Position numbers and translations under genes: made by a program. Below are positions 9,047 through 18,086 of a stretch of 64,000 nucleotides of DNA, in pieces (position 1 is the first letter of the stretch; each line of letters begins with the position of its first letter). Source of the DNA: Paludibacterium sp. B53371 (GTDB taxonomy: Bacteria > Pseudomonadota > Gammaproteobacteria > Burkholderiales > Chromobacteriaceae); assembly GCF_018802765.1 (NCBI RefSeq), contig NZ_CP069163.1, positions 1,932,311 through 1,996,310 on the forward strand, in the 5' to 3' direction. The notes under the pieces are model-generated. The model was given only the letters and a program-made list of their open reading frames with translations, was not told the DNA's origin and did not search any database.

Positions 9047-9642
9047 TTCGTTCTTTGTTGAGCATCGATACCTGCCCTGCAAACCAGGCATCACCCGCCA
9101 CCCGGACATCATGCCAATAGCAGGCAATCATCCATAAGATACTGGTGAAAATTCCGAAATTCAGGGTTTTATCGTCTCACCTCAACCCATTTCAAGCAAT
9201 AAATTCAAAAGACATATTTGACCTCAAACAAGCAACCATCAGGGGCGGTTTGCTGGGGCAGGTAAATATGAGAAGTCCATGATTCATTTAATAAAGTAAG
9301 ACTTATCTTAAACTACTTGTCGTTGCATTCCCTTTTCTCATGCCCTATGTACAATCCCTCATGTAAGTAGCGTGAACCGGGACAGATTAATCCGTCAGAG
9401 GCGAATGAAAACACTCAGATCGCCATGACATGTTCCTTGTCGATGACACTGAACTTTTGTGCAAGCGCTGCCTCAATGTGACAGCGCCATGACAAACGCA
9501 CTTGCCCATCGCCAGATTGCCACGGCACGGGCTTGACGATTCCCCGTTCTGAAAAATTGCGGGCAGACCGCCACGGGATTCGGCTCGGCTGCAATTAAAC
9601 TTTTTGTTATTTCTGTTTAAATTATATATAGAGGTATTGATC
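9047..9642. other. Long AT-richer intergenic region
   Basis: About 600 nt without a convincing gene, clearly AT-richer than its surroundings. It holds the promoter of the RcnR-like gene and a long leader for the XRE-type gene. The only structure noted is TAAGACTTATCTTA (9297-9310), a 5-4-5 inverted repeat that could be an operator. The G-tract operator typical of RcnR was not found. Confidence 0.45.
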
Positions 9643-10038
9643 ATGCTTAGCAAAGAAGTCAATTTCGATCCGCGTGAAATGCGTCGCCGCCTTGACCTGA
9701 ACCAGCAGGAATTCTGGTCCGCCGTCGGCGTGACGCAGTCGGGTGGTTCGCGCTACGAGCAGGACCGCCGCATTCCCAAGCCGGTCATGGAACTGCTGCG
9801 ACTGCGCTATCAACTCGGCATCAAGCTGGAAGACATCACCGAGCAGAATGCCACCATGATTCGCGCCATTACTGAGGGCCATCTGGATACCGGCACGCTG
9901 AAACAGCAGCTGGATCGCATCCAGCGCGTCATCAAGGCCAGCCAGCAACTGGCCTACAGTGCCTCCGAGCTGTCCGGCGCCGCCGAAGCCGTGCTGAGTG
10001 ACCGCGAAAAGCAAGCGATGAGCCCCTGCCTGGGCTGA
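9643..10038 (+). CDS. XRE-type helix-turn-helix protein
   Basis: Predicted DNA-binding protein of 131 residues. Residues about 8-60 form an XRE-like domain (REMRRRLDLNQQEFWSAVGV, then TQSGGSRYEQDRRIPKPVME). The rest (about 75-120) is helical with Gln/Leu-rich spacing and may dimerise. The start at 9643 is preceded by AGAGGT; an in-frame start 39 nt upstream lacks a ribosome site. It is monocistronic, followed by a 12-bp hairpin. Target and function are unknown. Confidence 0.8.
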   Translation: MLSKEVNFDPREMRRRLDLNQQEFWSAVGVTQSGGSRYEQDRRIPKPVMELLRLRYQLGIKLEDITEQNATMIRAITEGHLDTGTLKQQLDRIQRVIKASQQLAYSASELSGAAEAVLSDREKQAMSPCLG

Positions 10039-10049
10039 TCATGCCCCTC

Positions 10050-10079
10050 ACGGGAGTCCGGCACCGCCCGGACTCCCGT
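10050..10079 (+). terminator. Strong hairpin after the XRE-type gene
   Basis: A perfect 12-bp stem ACGGGAGTCCGG/CCGGACTCCCGT with a 6-nt loop starts 11 nt after the stop codon. There is no U-tract, so it may act as an atypical terminator or an mRNA-stabilising element. The rest of 10039-10462 shows no gene. Confidence 0.45.
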
Positions 10080-10462
10080 GCACCACCTCTCCCGGGTGTG
10101 ACGGGGGCAAGAAACCGACACTTTTGTCGCCAATCTGCCCCAAATGGGGGGCTGCCGGTTGATCCAGACCAAACCTTTGCCGGTTTAATACTGTCATTTC
10201 CCTTCGCCTGTGCAATATTCCACCAATATCAAGTTTTACTGTTAGAGCACATCTCAGCGCCACCCCCTTCCGGTCGACGTCGGCAAGTACCGCGCACTCA
10301 GTGGCACACCGCCAGGCATTGCCCCGGTTGACAATATGGCATCTGAGTATGCACTCTTGCGCCTACTTGATCGGTCCGGGCCCTTTTTTCCCGGCCAGCA
10401 CAGTACCCACAGGCACAGAAAATTATTTTCAGGCCGCGCAAGAACGGCCGGGAGCGAAGTAC

Positions 10463-11854
10463 ATGTTTGTCTCAGCGCGTAAACTGACCCAGTTTCTCAA
10501 ACCGCTGTCGGAAGCCACCCGTGACGGCGTCGACCTGACGGTCACGCTCGATGATCGTGGCAGTCTTGGCTGGATTGCCCAACTGATCAAAGGTCTGATC
10601 AATCGCTTCCACGGCGCATTGATCAAAATCGCCGGCACCGCCATCCGCCTGTCGCAACAGGCACCGGAGCTGGCCAAGCTCTCCCGCCTGCTGGAAGAAC
10701 GCTCGCGTGCCCAGCAAAGCAATGCGGAGAACATTTCCACCGCCAGCCGCATTCTGGCCGAGACCGTCGACTCGATCACCACCAGCGCCAGCGAGGCCTC
10801 GGCATTTTCCCGCCAGGTGGCCGAAGCGGCCGAAAGCGCCAACAGCAATGACCTGTTGAGCCGCAAGCAGATTCAGGCGATCGGCGACAGCACCAGCGCA
10901 CTGGAGCAGCAGATGGCGCTGCTGAAAGACAGCTCGGCGTCGATCAGCGAAGTGGTGGAACTCATCAAGAACATCGCCGACCGCACCCGTCTCTTGTCGC
11001 TCAATGCGGCCATCGAGGCCGCCCGCGCCGGCGAACAGGGCCGCGGCTTTGCCGTGGTGGCGGACGAAGTCCGCAAGCTGGCTGACCAGACCATGTCGGC
11101 CACCCAGAATGTCGAGGAGTTGCTGGCCACCATTCAGGAACAGGTCAGCACCTCCAGCGAAACCATGGTGGCCATGTCGCAGCAGGTACACACCGGCATC
11201 ACCGTCTCGCAGGCCGCCGGCGCCTCGATTGAGGCCGCCTCGCGCGACATCAACACCCTGATTGAGCATGTACGTGTCATCGCTGAAGCCAGCAGCTCGC
11301 AGAACGAGAAAGTTCACGCCATTACGGCGCAAATCGGCGAAGTCGTGGAAAGCACCCAGCAACAACTGGTCGATGCCCGCGAACTGGCCTCACGTGCCAC
11401 CCAGGTCAGCGAACAGTGCGATGTTCTGCTGACGGAAGTCGGTGAATTCCGCTTTACCGGTCACAAGCGCATGCGGCAGGTGGTGGAAGAGGAAATCGCC
11501 AAGTGGCAGCTGACCCGCCTGGACCCGGATGACCTGGATCGCAAGCTGGTCGGACTCTACCAGCGCGAGACCACCTTCGAAATGCTGTGCATCACCGATG
11601 TCAGCGGGCGCCAGATCAGCTCTGACGTGGAATCGGGCCAGGTCAACCCGGATGGCCGCAAGAACAACTGGAGCGATCGTCGCTGGTTCCAGGAGCCGGT
11701 GCGGCAACGTCGCCTGTTCGTCTCCGACCTGTACCGTTCGGTCGACACCAACCAGTACTGCTTCACCATCGGCACGCCACTGTTTGACCCGCAGGGCCAA
11801 CTGCTGGGCGTGATGAGCGCCGACGTCCGCTTCAATCACATTGTCGGGCAGTAA
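10463..11854 (+). CDS. Soluble methyl-accepting chemotaxis protein with C-terminal Cache-like domain
   Basis: Chemoreceptor of 463 residues with no hydrophobic stretch long enough for a membrane helix, so it should be cytoplasmic. The helical signalling domain fills residues about 30-345. Its tip is near 170-211 and contains the conserved [20 protein letters not shown] and [13 protein letters not shown]. After it comes a Cache/PDC-like sensor fold (about 360-463: [48 protein letters not shown]). The sensor being C-terminal and intracellular is unusual. The start at 10463 follows GGAG; an upstream in-frame start adds unconserved residues. Confidence 0.85.
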   Translation: MFVSARKLTQFLKPLSEATRDGVDLTVTLDDRGSLGWIAQLIKGLINRFHGALIKIAGTAIRLSQQAPELAKLSRLLEERSRAQQSNAENISTASRILAETVDSITTSASEASAFSRQVAEAAESANSNDLLSRKQIQAIGDSTSALEQQMALLKDSSASISEVVELIKNIADRTRLLSLNAAIEAARAGEQGRGFAVVADEVRKLADQTMSATQNVEELLATIQEQVSTSSETMVAMSQQVHTGITVSQAAGASIEAASRDINTLIEHVRVIAEASSSQNEKVHAITAQIGEVVESTQQQLVDARELASRATQVSEQCDVLLTEVGEFRFTGHKRMRQVVEEEIAKWQLTRLDPDDLDRKLVGLYQRETTFEMLCITDVSGRQISSDVESGQVNPDGRKNNWSDRRWFQEPVRQRRLFVSDLYRSVDTNQYCFTIGTPLFDPQGQLLGVMSADVRFNHIVGQ

Positions 11855-11871
11855 TCCACGGGCTCAGGAAT

Positions 11872-11913
11872 AAAAAAGACCGGCGGGCGCGATGCGCCGG
11901 CCGGTCTTTTTTT
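11872..11913. terminator. Bidirectional terminator
   Basis: AAAAAAGACCGG (11872-11883) pairs with CCGGTCTTTTTT (11901-11912), with an inner GGCGC/GCGCC stem. It has A- and T-tracts on both sides and serves the chemoreceptor gene and the convergent ABC operon. Confidence 0.9.
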
Positions 11914-11930
11914 CGCTGCAAATGCGGCGC

Positions 11931-12935
11931 TCAGCGCACCACGCGCATATCGTTCTGATCGATCTGCAGGCGGACCGAGGTGCCGATCGGCATCAGATCG
12001 GCAGCATTACGGTTCAGACGATCCACCAGCAACTGCACGCCACGACTCTCCACCTGATAGCGGATGACGCCACCGAGCAACTGGTGGCGGCGAATCACCC
12101 CTTCAAACATACCCAACTCGTGACTGCCGGCCGCCAGAACGTGAATCGACTCCGGACGGATGGCCATATGACCTTCGATCTGCAAGCCGAGCAACTGATG
12201 CGTCTCTTCCGCCTTGAGCAGGTTGTAGTTGCCCATGAAGCGCGCAACGAATTCGGTCGCCGGCTGGGTGTAGATCTCCTCTGCCGAGCCATGCTGCTCT
12301 ACCCTGCCCTGATTCATCACATAGATGCGATCCGACATGGTCAGGGCCTCTTCCTGATCATGCGTCACGAAGACCGTGGTCAGCTGCAGGCGGCGCTGAA
12401 TGTCCCGGATCTGCTCGCGCAGATTCTTGCGGATGCGCGCATCCAGCGCAGACAGCGGCTCGTCCAGCAGCAGAATCTTCGGTTCCACCACCAGCGCACG
12501 CGCCAGGGCCACGCGCTGGCGCTGGCCACCCGACAGCTCGTGCGGATAACGGGCTTCCTTGCCGGTCAACTCGACCAGCTTCATGACTTCGGCCACCTTG
12601 CTGGCGATTTCGCGCCCGGGCAACTTGCGCACCTTCAGGCCGAAGCCGATGTTCTGCTCGACATTCAGGTTGGGAAACAGCGCGTAATTCTGGAAGACGA
12701 TACCGATACCGCGCTTTTGCGGCGACTGATGGGTAATCTCCTGCCCGGCAACGTGAATCGACCCCTGATTCGGATTCTCGAAGCCGGCAATCATACGCAA
12801 CACGGTGGTCTTGCCGCAGCCGGACGGGCCGAGGAAGGTGACGAACTCGCCGCGCTCGATGGACATATTGATGTCATGCACCACGGCATGGTCGCCAAAG
12901 CTTTTGTTGAGTTGCTTGATATCCAGAAAAGCCAT
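11931..12935 (-). CDS. ABC transporter ATP-binding subunit (Fe3+/spermidine/AEP type)
   Basis: ATPase of a binding-protein-dependent importer. Walker A GPSGCGKTTVL, Q-loop FQNYALFPN, signature LSGGQRQRVALARAL, Walker B ILLLDEPLSAL and the switch His in FVTHDQEEAL are all present. A C-terminal TOBE-like domain (about 240-334) is typical of the PotA/FbpC/CysA group. The start ATG at 12935 is used; the longer reading begins at ATT. It is the last gene of a four-gene operon (binding protein, two permeases, ATPase). Confidence 0.93.
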   Translation of the reverse strand: MAFLDIKQLNKSFGDHAVVHDINMSIERGEFVTFLGPSGCGKTTVLRMIAGFENPNQGSIHVAGQEITHQSPQKRGIGIVFQNYALFPNLNVEQNIGFGLKVRKLPGREIASKVAEVMKLVELTGKEARYPHELSGGQRQRVALARALVVEPKILLLDEPLSALDARIRKNLREQIRDIQRRLQLTTVFVTHDQEEALTMSDRIYVMNQGRVEQHGSAEEIYTQPATEFVARFMGNYNLLKAEETHQLLGLQIEGHMAIRPESIHVLAAGSHELGMFEGVIRRHQLLGGVIRYQVESRGVQLLVDRLNRNAADLMPIGTSVRLQIDQNDMRVVR

Positions 12936-12961
12936 ATTTGTTCCAATCAATATTCAGTCAC

Positions 12962-13756
12962 TCAGACCGCTTTGCGTCTGGCACGGCCATTGCGGGCAAA
13001 AACCTGGATCAGCCCCATCGAGGCCCAGGTCACCAGAAAGGCGATGATCGCCAGCGCCGATGGCTCATAGGCCCGATTGGCGCCGATCAACTGCAGATAA
13101 GGACCAAAAGCCGGCCGGTTGAGCAGGCTGGCCATGGTGAACTCACCAATCACCACCGCAAAAGTCAGGAAGGCACCGGAGAGGATGGCCGACTTGACGT
13201 TGGGAAAGATCACTTGCAGCAGGATTTCGCCCCAGCTGGCACCCAGACTCTGCGCCGCTTCGGTCAGGCCACGCACATCCACCGCGCGCAGACCGGTATC
13301 GATGGATCGGTACAGATAGGGCAAGGACAACGTGACGTAGCTGGCCATCAGCAGAAAATCCGTGCTGCGCTCATGAGCGGTCAGCGGCAGCCAGGAACTG
13401 CTGTTGTACATCTTGAGATAGCCGAACACGATGACGATGGCGGGAATCACCAGCGGCAACAGGGTGATGAATTCAATCAAGCCACGCAGCTTCGGCAGCT
13501 TGAGCTGAATCCAGTAAGCCGTCGGCACCACCAGCACGATGCCGGTCACGATGGTCAGCAGCGCCATCATGGTGGAGTAGCTGAAGGTCGCCTGGAACTG
13601 CGGATCGGTCAGCACCACCTTGTAGGCATCGAAACTCAGGGCATCGCGACGCATCTTCAGACTGAACAGGAAGGTTGCCAGCAGCGGCAGCAAGAAATAG
13701 GCACTGCCGATGATCATGGCCACCCAGGCGCCAAGACGGGAAGAATGGCGACTCAT
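12962..13756 (-). CDS. ABC transporter permease subunit 2
   Basis: Inner-membrane permease of 264 residues with about six hydrophobic segments. The EAA loop that docks the ATPase is visible as EAAQSLGASWGEILLQVIFP. It is of the PotC/PhnV-like class. It overlaps the upstream permease gene by 4 nt and is followed by the ATPase gene after 26 nt. Confidence 0.92.
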   Translation of the reverse strand: MSRHSSRLGAWVAMIIGSAYFLLPLLATFLFSLKMRRDALSFDAYKVVLTDPQFQATFSYSTMMALLTIVTGIVLVVPTAYWIQLKLPKLRGLIEFITLLPLVIPAIVIVFGYLKMYNSSSWLPLTAHERSTDFLLMASYVTLSLPYLYRSIDTGLRAVDVRGLTEAAQSLGASWGEILLQVIFPNVKSAILSGAFLTFAVVIGEFTMASLLNRPAFGPYLQLIGANRAYEPSALAIIAFLVTWASMGLIQVFARNGRARRKAV

Positions 13757-14679
13757 GCCTGCCCCCTTTCCGCGCGGCTGCGCAGCCAGATATAGCCCGC
13801 ATTGGACAGCCCGGTCACCACGATCATGCCCAGCGCCAGGGCATAGCCCAGGTTCTGGTCATGCAGCACATCGCCGCGAATCTGGGCGAACAGCAGGATC
13901 GGCACGATGTTGAGCGAACTGCCGGTCAGCGCATAGGCCGTCGCCACGGCGCCGAAGGCATTGGCAAACAACAGCAGCGCCGAGCCCATAATGCTCGGAA
14001 ACAGGATGGGCAGCGCGACATGCCACCAGAAATACCAGCTGCTGCCGCCCAGACTCTCGCAGGCCTCGCGCCATTCGGCCTTCATGCCGTCGATGGCCGG
14101 CGCAATGATCAGCACCATCAGCGGGATCTGGAAGTAGAGATAAGTCAGCGTCAGACCGGTAAAGCTCAGAATGCTGAAGCCGGTGCCATACAGGTCAAAG
14201 CCGAGGTAGCTGCGCAGCAGGGCCGTCAGCAGGCCGATTCGCCCCAGCGTCGCCAGAAAGGCAAAGGCCAGCGGCACCCCGGCAAAATTGGAGGCCACCC
14301 CGGAAAAGGTCATCAGGGTCGGACGTACCCAGGCCGGCAACCCACCCTGGATGGCCGCCAGTGCCAGCAACAAACCAATCAGCGCCCCGCCGAAGGCGGA
14401 TACGAAGCTGACCTTGAAGCTGACCCAGTAGGCCCCCAGGATGTCGTCGGTAAACAGCCGGGCAATATTATTCAGGGTGAAGTGTCCCTGGGCATCCTGA
14501 AACGCGCCGATCATCAGCTGCATGGTCGGCAGGATCAGGAACAGCAGGGCAAAAATCAGGAAGGGCGCGACACCGAGCCAGGTCAGGGCCTGACCGGCGT
14601 GACGCCGCGGAGCCGGGCCGGCGTGCAGCACGGCGGGCTCTTTGACAGTTTCCGTAATAGCCATCGGTTTTCTTTGCAT
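13753..14679 (-). CDS. ABC transporter permease subunit 1
   Basis: Inner-membrane permease of up to 308 residues, PotB/PhnU-like class, with a short cytoplasmic N-terminus and about six membrane segments (LGVAPFLIFALLFLILPTM first). The EAA loop reads EACESLGGSSWYFWWHVALP. Two ATGs (14679 and 14664) are possible and neither has a strong ribosome site. It pairs with the second permease by a 4-nt overlap. Confidence 0.92.
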   Translation of the reverse strand: MQRKPMAITETVKEPAVLHAGPAPRRHAGQALTWLGVAPFLIFALLFLILPTMQLMIGAFQDAQGHFTLNNIARLFTDDILGAYWVSFKVSFVSAFGGALIGLLLALAAIQGGLPAWVRPTLMTFSGVASNFAGVPLAFAFLATLGRIGLLTALLRSYLGFDLYGTGFSILSFTGLTLTYLYFQIPLMVLIIAPAIDGMKAEWREACESLGGSSWYFWWHVALPILFPSIMGSALLLFANAFGAVATAYALTGSSLNIVPILLFAQIRGDVLHDQNLGYALALGMIVVTGLSNAGYIWLRSRAERGQA

Positions 14680-14764
14680 GGTGTCTTGCTAGGTCTGCAT
14701 GCCGTGCCGGGTGGCACAGCCTGGCCGCCATGGCGAACCATGGCGGCTTGCGGCTGAACAGCGA

Positions 14765-15859
14765 TTACTTGACGTTACTGCCGACCACGCCATCCCACTG
14801 CTTGGTGATGGTGGCCTTGTAGGTTTCCTGATCCTTCAGGCTCGGGAACACAGCCTTCTTGTACAGCGCCGGGTTCGGCAGCTTGGCCAGCAGATCAGCC
14901 GGCACCTTCTTCTTGGCAGCCAGATCATTGAAGCGGATCGGGTGGCAATAGCCCTTCAGCCAGCCGATCTGGCCGGCATCAGAGTACAGGTACTCCATCC
15001 ACAGCTTGGCGGCGTTCGGGTGCGGGGCATACTTGCTGATGGCCTGAACATACACACCGGCCAGCACGCCACTCTTCGGCACCACAACTTGAACGTTCGG
15101 GTTGCCCTTCAGAGTGTCGCGATCGGCCAGGGCGTTGTAGTCCCAGCGAATGATGATCGGGGTGGTGCCTTGTGCCAGCGAAGCGGCCTTGCCAATCACC
15201 GGAACGAAATTGCCGCTCTTGTTCAGTTGGGCAAAGAACTTCAGACCGGCTTCGGCAGCCTTGGCCGGATCCTTGGCGCCAGAAGCCAGACCAGCGGCAT
15301 ACACGCCGGAAATCGCCTGATTGGCCACGCGCGGATCACCGGCCAGCGCCACGGCATTGCTGTATGCCGGCTTCTGCAGATCCTTCCAGTCAGTCGGTAC
15401 TTGCTTGATCAGATCAGTGTTGACCTCGAAAGCCAGCACACCGTAGTAGTCGCCATACCAGTAGCCTTCGGCATCCTTGGCTTCGTTCGGAATAGTGTTC
15501 CAGGTCGAGACCTTGTAGGGCTGGATTAGACCAGCTTCTTTGGCTTGCGGGCCAAAGGACAGGCCGACGTCAATGACGTCCGGTGCCTGCGGACCCATAT
15601 TGCCCTTGTTGGCTTTGATGGCTTCGATTTCGTCGCCCGAGCCGGCATCCGGGTTCAGTTCGTTGATCTTGATGCCGTATTTGGCGCTGAAGTCGGCCAG
15701 CATGGCGCCATAACCGCACCAGTCATGCGGCAGGCCGATGGTGGTCAGTTGGCCTTCCTTCTTGGCGGCCTTGATCAGGGCGTCCAGATTTGCAGCCTGA
15801 ACGGAAGTAGCAACACTCAGAGCACCCAGTACTGCACAAGCAAGCAGATTACGTTTCAT
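14765..15859 (-). CDS. ABC transporter periplasmic substrate-binding protein
   Basis: Periplasmic solute receptor, first gene of the operon. The signal peptide MKRNLLACAVLGALSVATSVQA is cleaved before AN. The mature part begins LDALIKAAKKEGQLTTIGLP and has the two-lobe pattern of the Fe3+/thiamine/polyamine/aminoethylphosphonate class. The substrate is not clear: no iron-binding Tyr pair is obvious, and the segment LPHDWCGYGAM may line the site. The start at 15859 follows GAGGGTGAG. Operon order (binding protein, permease, permease, ATPase) is complete. Confidence 0.9.
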   Translation of the reverse strand: MKRNLLACAVLGALSVATSVQAANLDALIKAAKKEGQLTTIGLPHDWCGYGAMLADFSAKYGIKINELNPDAGSGDEIEAIKANKGNMGPQAPDVIDVGLSFGPQAKEAGLIQPYKVSTWNTIPNEAKDAEGYWYGDYYGVLAFEVNTDLIKQVPTDWKDLQKPAYSNAVALAGDPRVANQAISGVYAAGLASGAKDPAKAAEAGLKFFAQLNKSGNFVPVIGKAASLAQGTTPIIIRWDYNALADRDTLKGNPNVQVVVPKSGVLAGVYVQAISKYAPHPNAAKLWMEYLYSDAGQIGWLKGYCHPIRFNDLAAKKKVPADLLAKLPNPALYKKAVFPSLKDQETYKATITKQWDGVVGSNVK

Positions 15860-16037
15860 GCGTTTCTCACCCTCTGGAATAGTCCACGACAAACAAGCGC
15901 GAGGATAAACAGGCAAAATGACAGACCGATGCCACTTTTATGACAAATGTGTTGCAGTAGTAGACATAGAAGACGCGCCCGACAAATGCAAGCCATGACG
16001 TCGGTTCGGGAGCCGATGCGTCGCACCCGACATTGAA

Positions 16038-16082
16038 TTGACATAGTCAACTGTTGATATATACAATAATTGAACTAGTCAA
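16038..16082. promoter_or_regulatory. Twin MarR-type operators over the marR-MFS promoter
   Basis: TTGACATAGTCAA (16038-16050, perfect 5-3-5 palindrome) and TTGAACTAGTCAA (16070-16082) share TTGA-N5-TCAA, with centres 32 bp apart, about three helical turns. The first overlaps a -35 TTGACA. The second lies just after a -10 (TACAAT 16062-16067, or TATACA 16060-16065) and before the ribosome site. This layout predicts autorepression by the MarR protein, possibly also affecting the divergent ABC operon. Confidence 0.65.
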
Positions 16083-16095
16083 TTCAGGGGCCCTC

Positions 16096-16539
16096 ATGCT
16101 CAATCGCCTCGGCCATCATCTGGCCCACATCGTCAACCTCAAGCGTCGTCTGCTGGATCAGCAATTACAGACCACCGGCATCACCCGCTCGCAACGGCAG
16201 ATCCTGCTGATGTTGAATCAGGCCGGCGACTGCACGCAAAAGCACCTGCTCGGTCAACTGGACATGGATCCGGGTCAGCTGGCGCGCACGCTGGAAGGAC
16301 TGGAAAAAGAGGGGCATATCACGCGTCGCCCGTGGCAGGCCAATCGTCGCTGCCTGTTTGTGGAGATGACCGCAAAGTGTCGAGAAACCCTGATGCCGAC
16401 CCTGCTGGCAGCCATCGATCGCGTGGATGGCCTGCTGTTTGCCGGATTCAGTGAAGAGGAGCAAGCCCTCCTGCAGGACATGCTGAGCCGGATGCAGCAC
16501 AATCTGCAGCATCAGGCAGGAGACGTCGATGGACTTTGA
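16096..16539 (+). CDS. MarR family transcriptional regulator
   Basis: Winged-helix repressor of 147 residues. The central region TRSQRQILLMLNQAGDCTQK, HLLGQLDMDPGQLARTLEGL, EKEGHITRR and the wing WQANRRCLFVEMT is typical of MarR/EmrR/SlyA. It starts at the ATG at 16096 after AGGGG; a start 42 nt upstream would lie inside the promoter. It overlaps the downstream efflux gene by 11 nt, so the two are translationally coupled. It should bind the two TTGA-N5-TCAA sites just upstream and release on binding a pump substrate. Confidence 0.9.
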   Translation: MLNRLGHHLAHIVNLKRRLLDQQLQTTGITRSQRQILLMLNQAGDCTQKHLLGQLDMDPGQLARTLEGLEKEGHITRRPWQANRRCLFVEMTAKCRETLMPTLLAAIDRVDGLLFAGFSEEEQALLQDMLSRMQHNLQHQAGDVDGL

Positions 16540-17755
16540 TCCCCACGTTCTGCCAGAGGCCAGACTCAAACGCCTGTTGCTGGTTTTGCTGCTGCTGATG
16601 CCCTTGTTCGGCATGGCGGTGGATCTGATCTCCCCCTCCCTGCCGGCCATGGCCACTGAACTGGGCGAGCCGGACAGTGCCATCAAGAACCTGATCAGCC
16701 TCTACCTGCTCGGCTATGCGCTGGGCAACTTCTTTTCCGGCTTCCTGACCGATGCCTGGGGACGGCGCAAGCTGCTGCTGGGTGGCCTGCTGGGCTTCGT
16801 GCTGATCAGCCTGCTGCCGATCTGGCTGCCCACCCTGCCCGCACTGCTGGCCACCCGTTTGATACAGGGCCTGATGGTCGGCACCATCTCGGTCGTTGCC
16901 CGCTCGGTCTTTCCGGATGTCCTGGCGCCACAGGAACTGGTGCGCATGGGGGTGATTACCGGCAGCATGTTCGGTCTGGGGCCCATCATTGGTCCGGTGC
17001 TCGGCGGCTATCTGCAAGTCTATGCCGGCTGGCAGGCCTGCTTCGTGTTCTTTGCCGCCTCGATGGCCGTGATGGCCCTGCTGGTGGCCTGGCATGTACC
17101 GGAAACCCATTTCCGGCGCCATGCACTGAATCTGCCGACGATCCGCCAGAATTTGCGCGAGGTGCTGCAACACCGTCAGTTCATGGGCATGGTCATTCTG
17201 ATGGGGGCGATCTACTCGATGAGCATTGCCTTCAATACCGTCGGCCCCTTCATCATCCAGAGCCGGTGGCACTACTCACCGATCGTGTTCGGGCACATCG
17301 CCTTCGGCCTGGGCTGCGTATTCCTGCTGGCTACCTTCTTGTGCCGCTGGCTGGTGGCGCGGTCCCCGGTCGCCCGCGTCCAGCAGGGTATGACCCGGCT
17401 GCTGCTGGCCGTCACCGCCACCGGACTGATCCTCGGTCAGTGCTGGCCAGACAGCCTGACCCTGCTGTGCGGCATCAGCGCCCTGATGTTTTTCAGCCAG
17501 GGCATGCTGTTCCCGATGTCGATGGGACGCGGACTGGCACTGTTCCGGCACATTGCCGGCACCGCCACCGCCCTGATGTTCCTGATTAATATCCTGATGA
17601 CCAGCCTGACTTCGTTTGTGCTGAGTCTGCTGGCCGTTCATGACGCGCCGTCGCTGCTGGCGGTTTATCTGATCCTGGCGCTGATCTGTTTCACGGCCAA
17701 CCGCTGGCTGATTCAGCCGGCACAACCACCCCGCGCCGCGGACAGCGTCGCGTGA
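16529..17755 (+). CDS. MFS efflux transporter, Bcr/CflA type
   Basis: Drug/H+ antiporter-like inner-membrane protein of 408 residues with about 12 hydrophobic segments. The first helix motif MAVDLISPSLPAM and the loop FSGFLTDAWGRRKLLLGG (MFS motif A) are characteristic of the 12-TM Bcr/CflA group. The MarR-type repressor overlaps its start, so export of the compound the repressor senses is likely. The substrate is unknown. Confidence 0.92.
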   Translation: MDFDPHVLPEARLKRLLLVLLLLMPLFGMAVDLISPSLPAMATELGEPDSAIKNLISLYLLGYALGNFFSGFLTDAWGRRKLLLGGLLGFVLISLLPIWLPTLPALLATRLIQGLMVGTISVVARSVFPDVLAPQELVRMGVITGSMFGLGPIIGPVLGGYLQVYAGWQACFVFFAASMAVMALLVAWHVPETHFRRHALNLPTIRQNLREVLQHRQFMGMVILMGAIYSMSIAFNTVGPFIIQSRWHYSPIVFGHIAFGLGCVFLLATFLCRWLVARSPVARVQQGMTRLLLAVTATGLILGQCWPDSLTLLCGISALMFFSQGMLFPMSMGRGLALFRHIAGTATALMFLINILMTSLTSFVLSLLAVHDAPSLLAVYLILALICFTANRWLIQPAQPPRAADSVA

Positions 17756-17763
17756 CAAGACAC

Positions 17764-17791
17764 GGGCAGCGACAGTCAATCGCCGCTGCCC
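17764..17791. terminator. Hairpin between convergent genes
   Basis: GGGCAGCG (17764-17771) and CGCTGCCC (17784-17791) form an 8-bp stem in the 46-nt gap between the MFS gene and the convergent 94-residue gene. There is no U-tract, so this is a weak terminator call. Confidence 0.4.
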
Positions 17792-17801
17792 TGTCCGCAC
17801 T

Positions 17802-18086
17802 TCAGCGATCGCCGTAGACAAACCACATCGAGTCGAAATACTCGGCAAATTCCTCTGCCCCGCGCGTCACCACGGCACGACAGGCACCCGCCTTGCGCGC
17901 CTGCGCCATATGCGTTTCGACAAAGTAGCGCGCCTCTTCAAAGGTGGCGAATACGCCCTTTGGGCCGACGGCCTTGTCCAGCGCCAGTGACCGGCCGACA
18001 ACTTTCACCGGGGTGCGAAAGCCAATCACATATTTGTCGCTCAAATCCCCCTGCGGGGTGCGCTGCTTGTTCAATTTATTCCCCAT
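17802..18086 (-). CDS. Conserved-looking hypothetical protein, coupled to a radical SAM gene
   Basis: Unrecognised protein of 94 residues, basic N-terminus (MGNKLNKQRTPQGDLSDKY) then a compact domain (VKVVGRSLALDKAVGPKGVF, ATFEEARYFVETHMAQARK, FAEYFDSMWFVYGDR). It has no Cys-rich site or membrane segment. Its ATG overlaps the stop of the radical SAM gene (TGATG), which argues it is real and co-expressed. It may be a partner or substrate of that enzyme, but this is inference from position only. Confidence 0.75.
   Translation of the reverse strand: MGNKLNKQRTPQGDLSDKYVIGFRTPVKVVGRSLALDKAVGPKGVFATFEEARYFVETHMAQARKAGACRAVVTRGAEEFAEYFDSMWFVYGDR

Noticed and set aside
12938..15529. Several 250-300 residue plus-strand frames over the ABC operon
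   Set aside because: They are Gln/His/Arg-rich shadows of the conserved minus-strand transporter genes.
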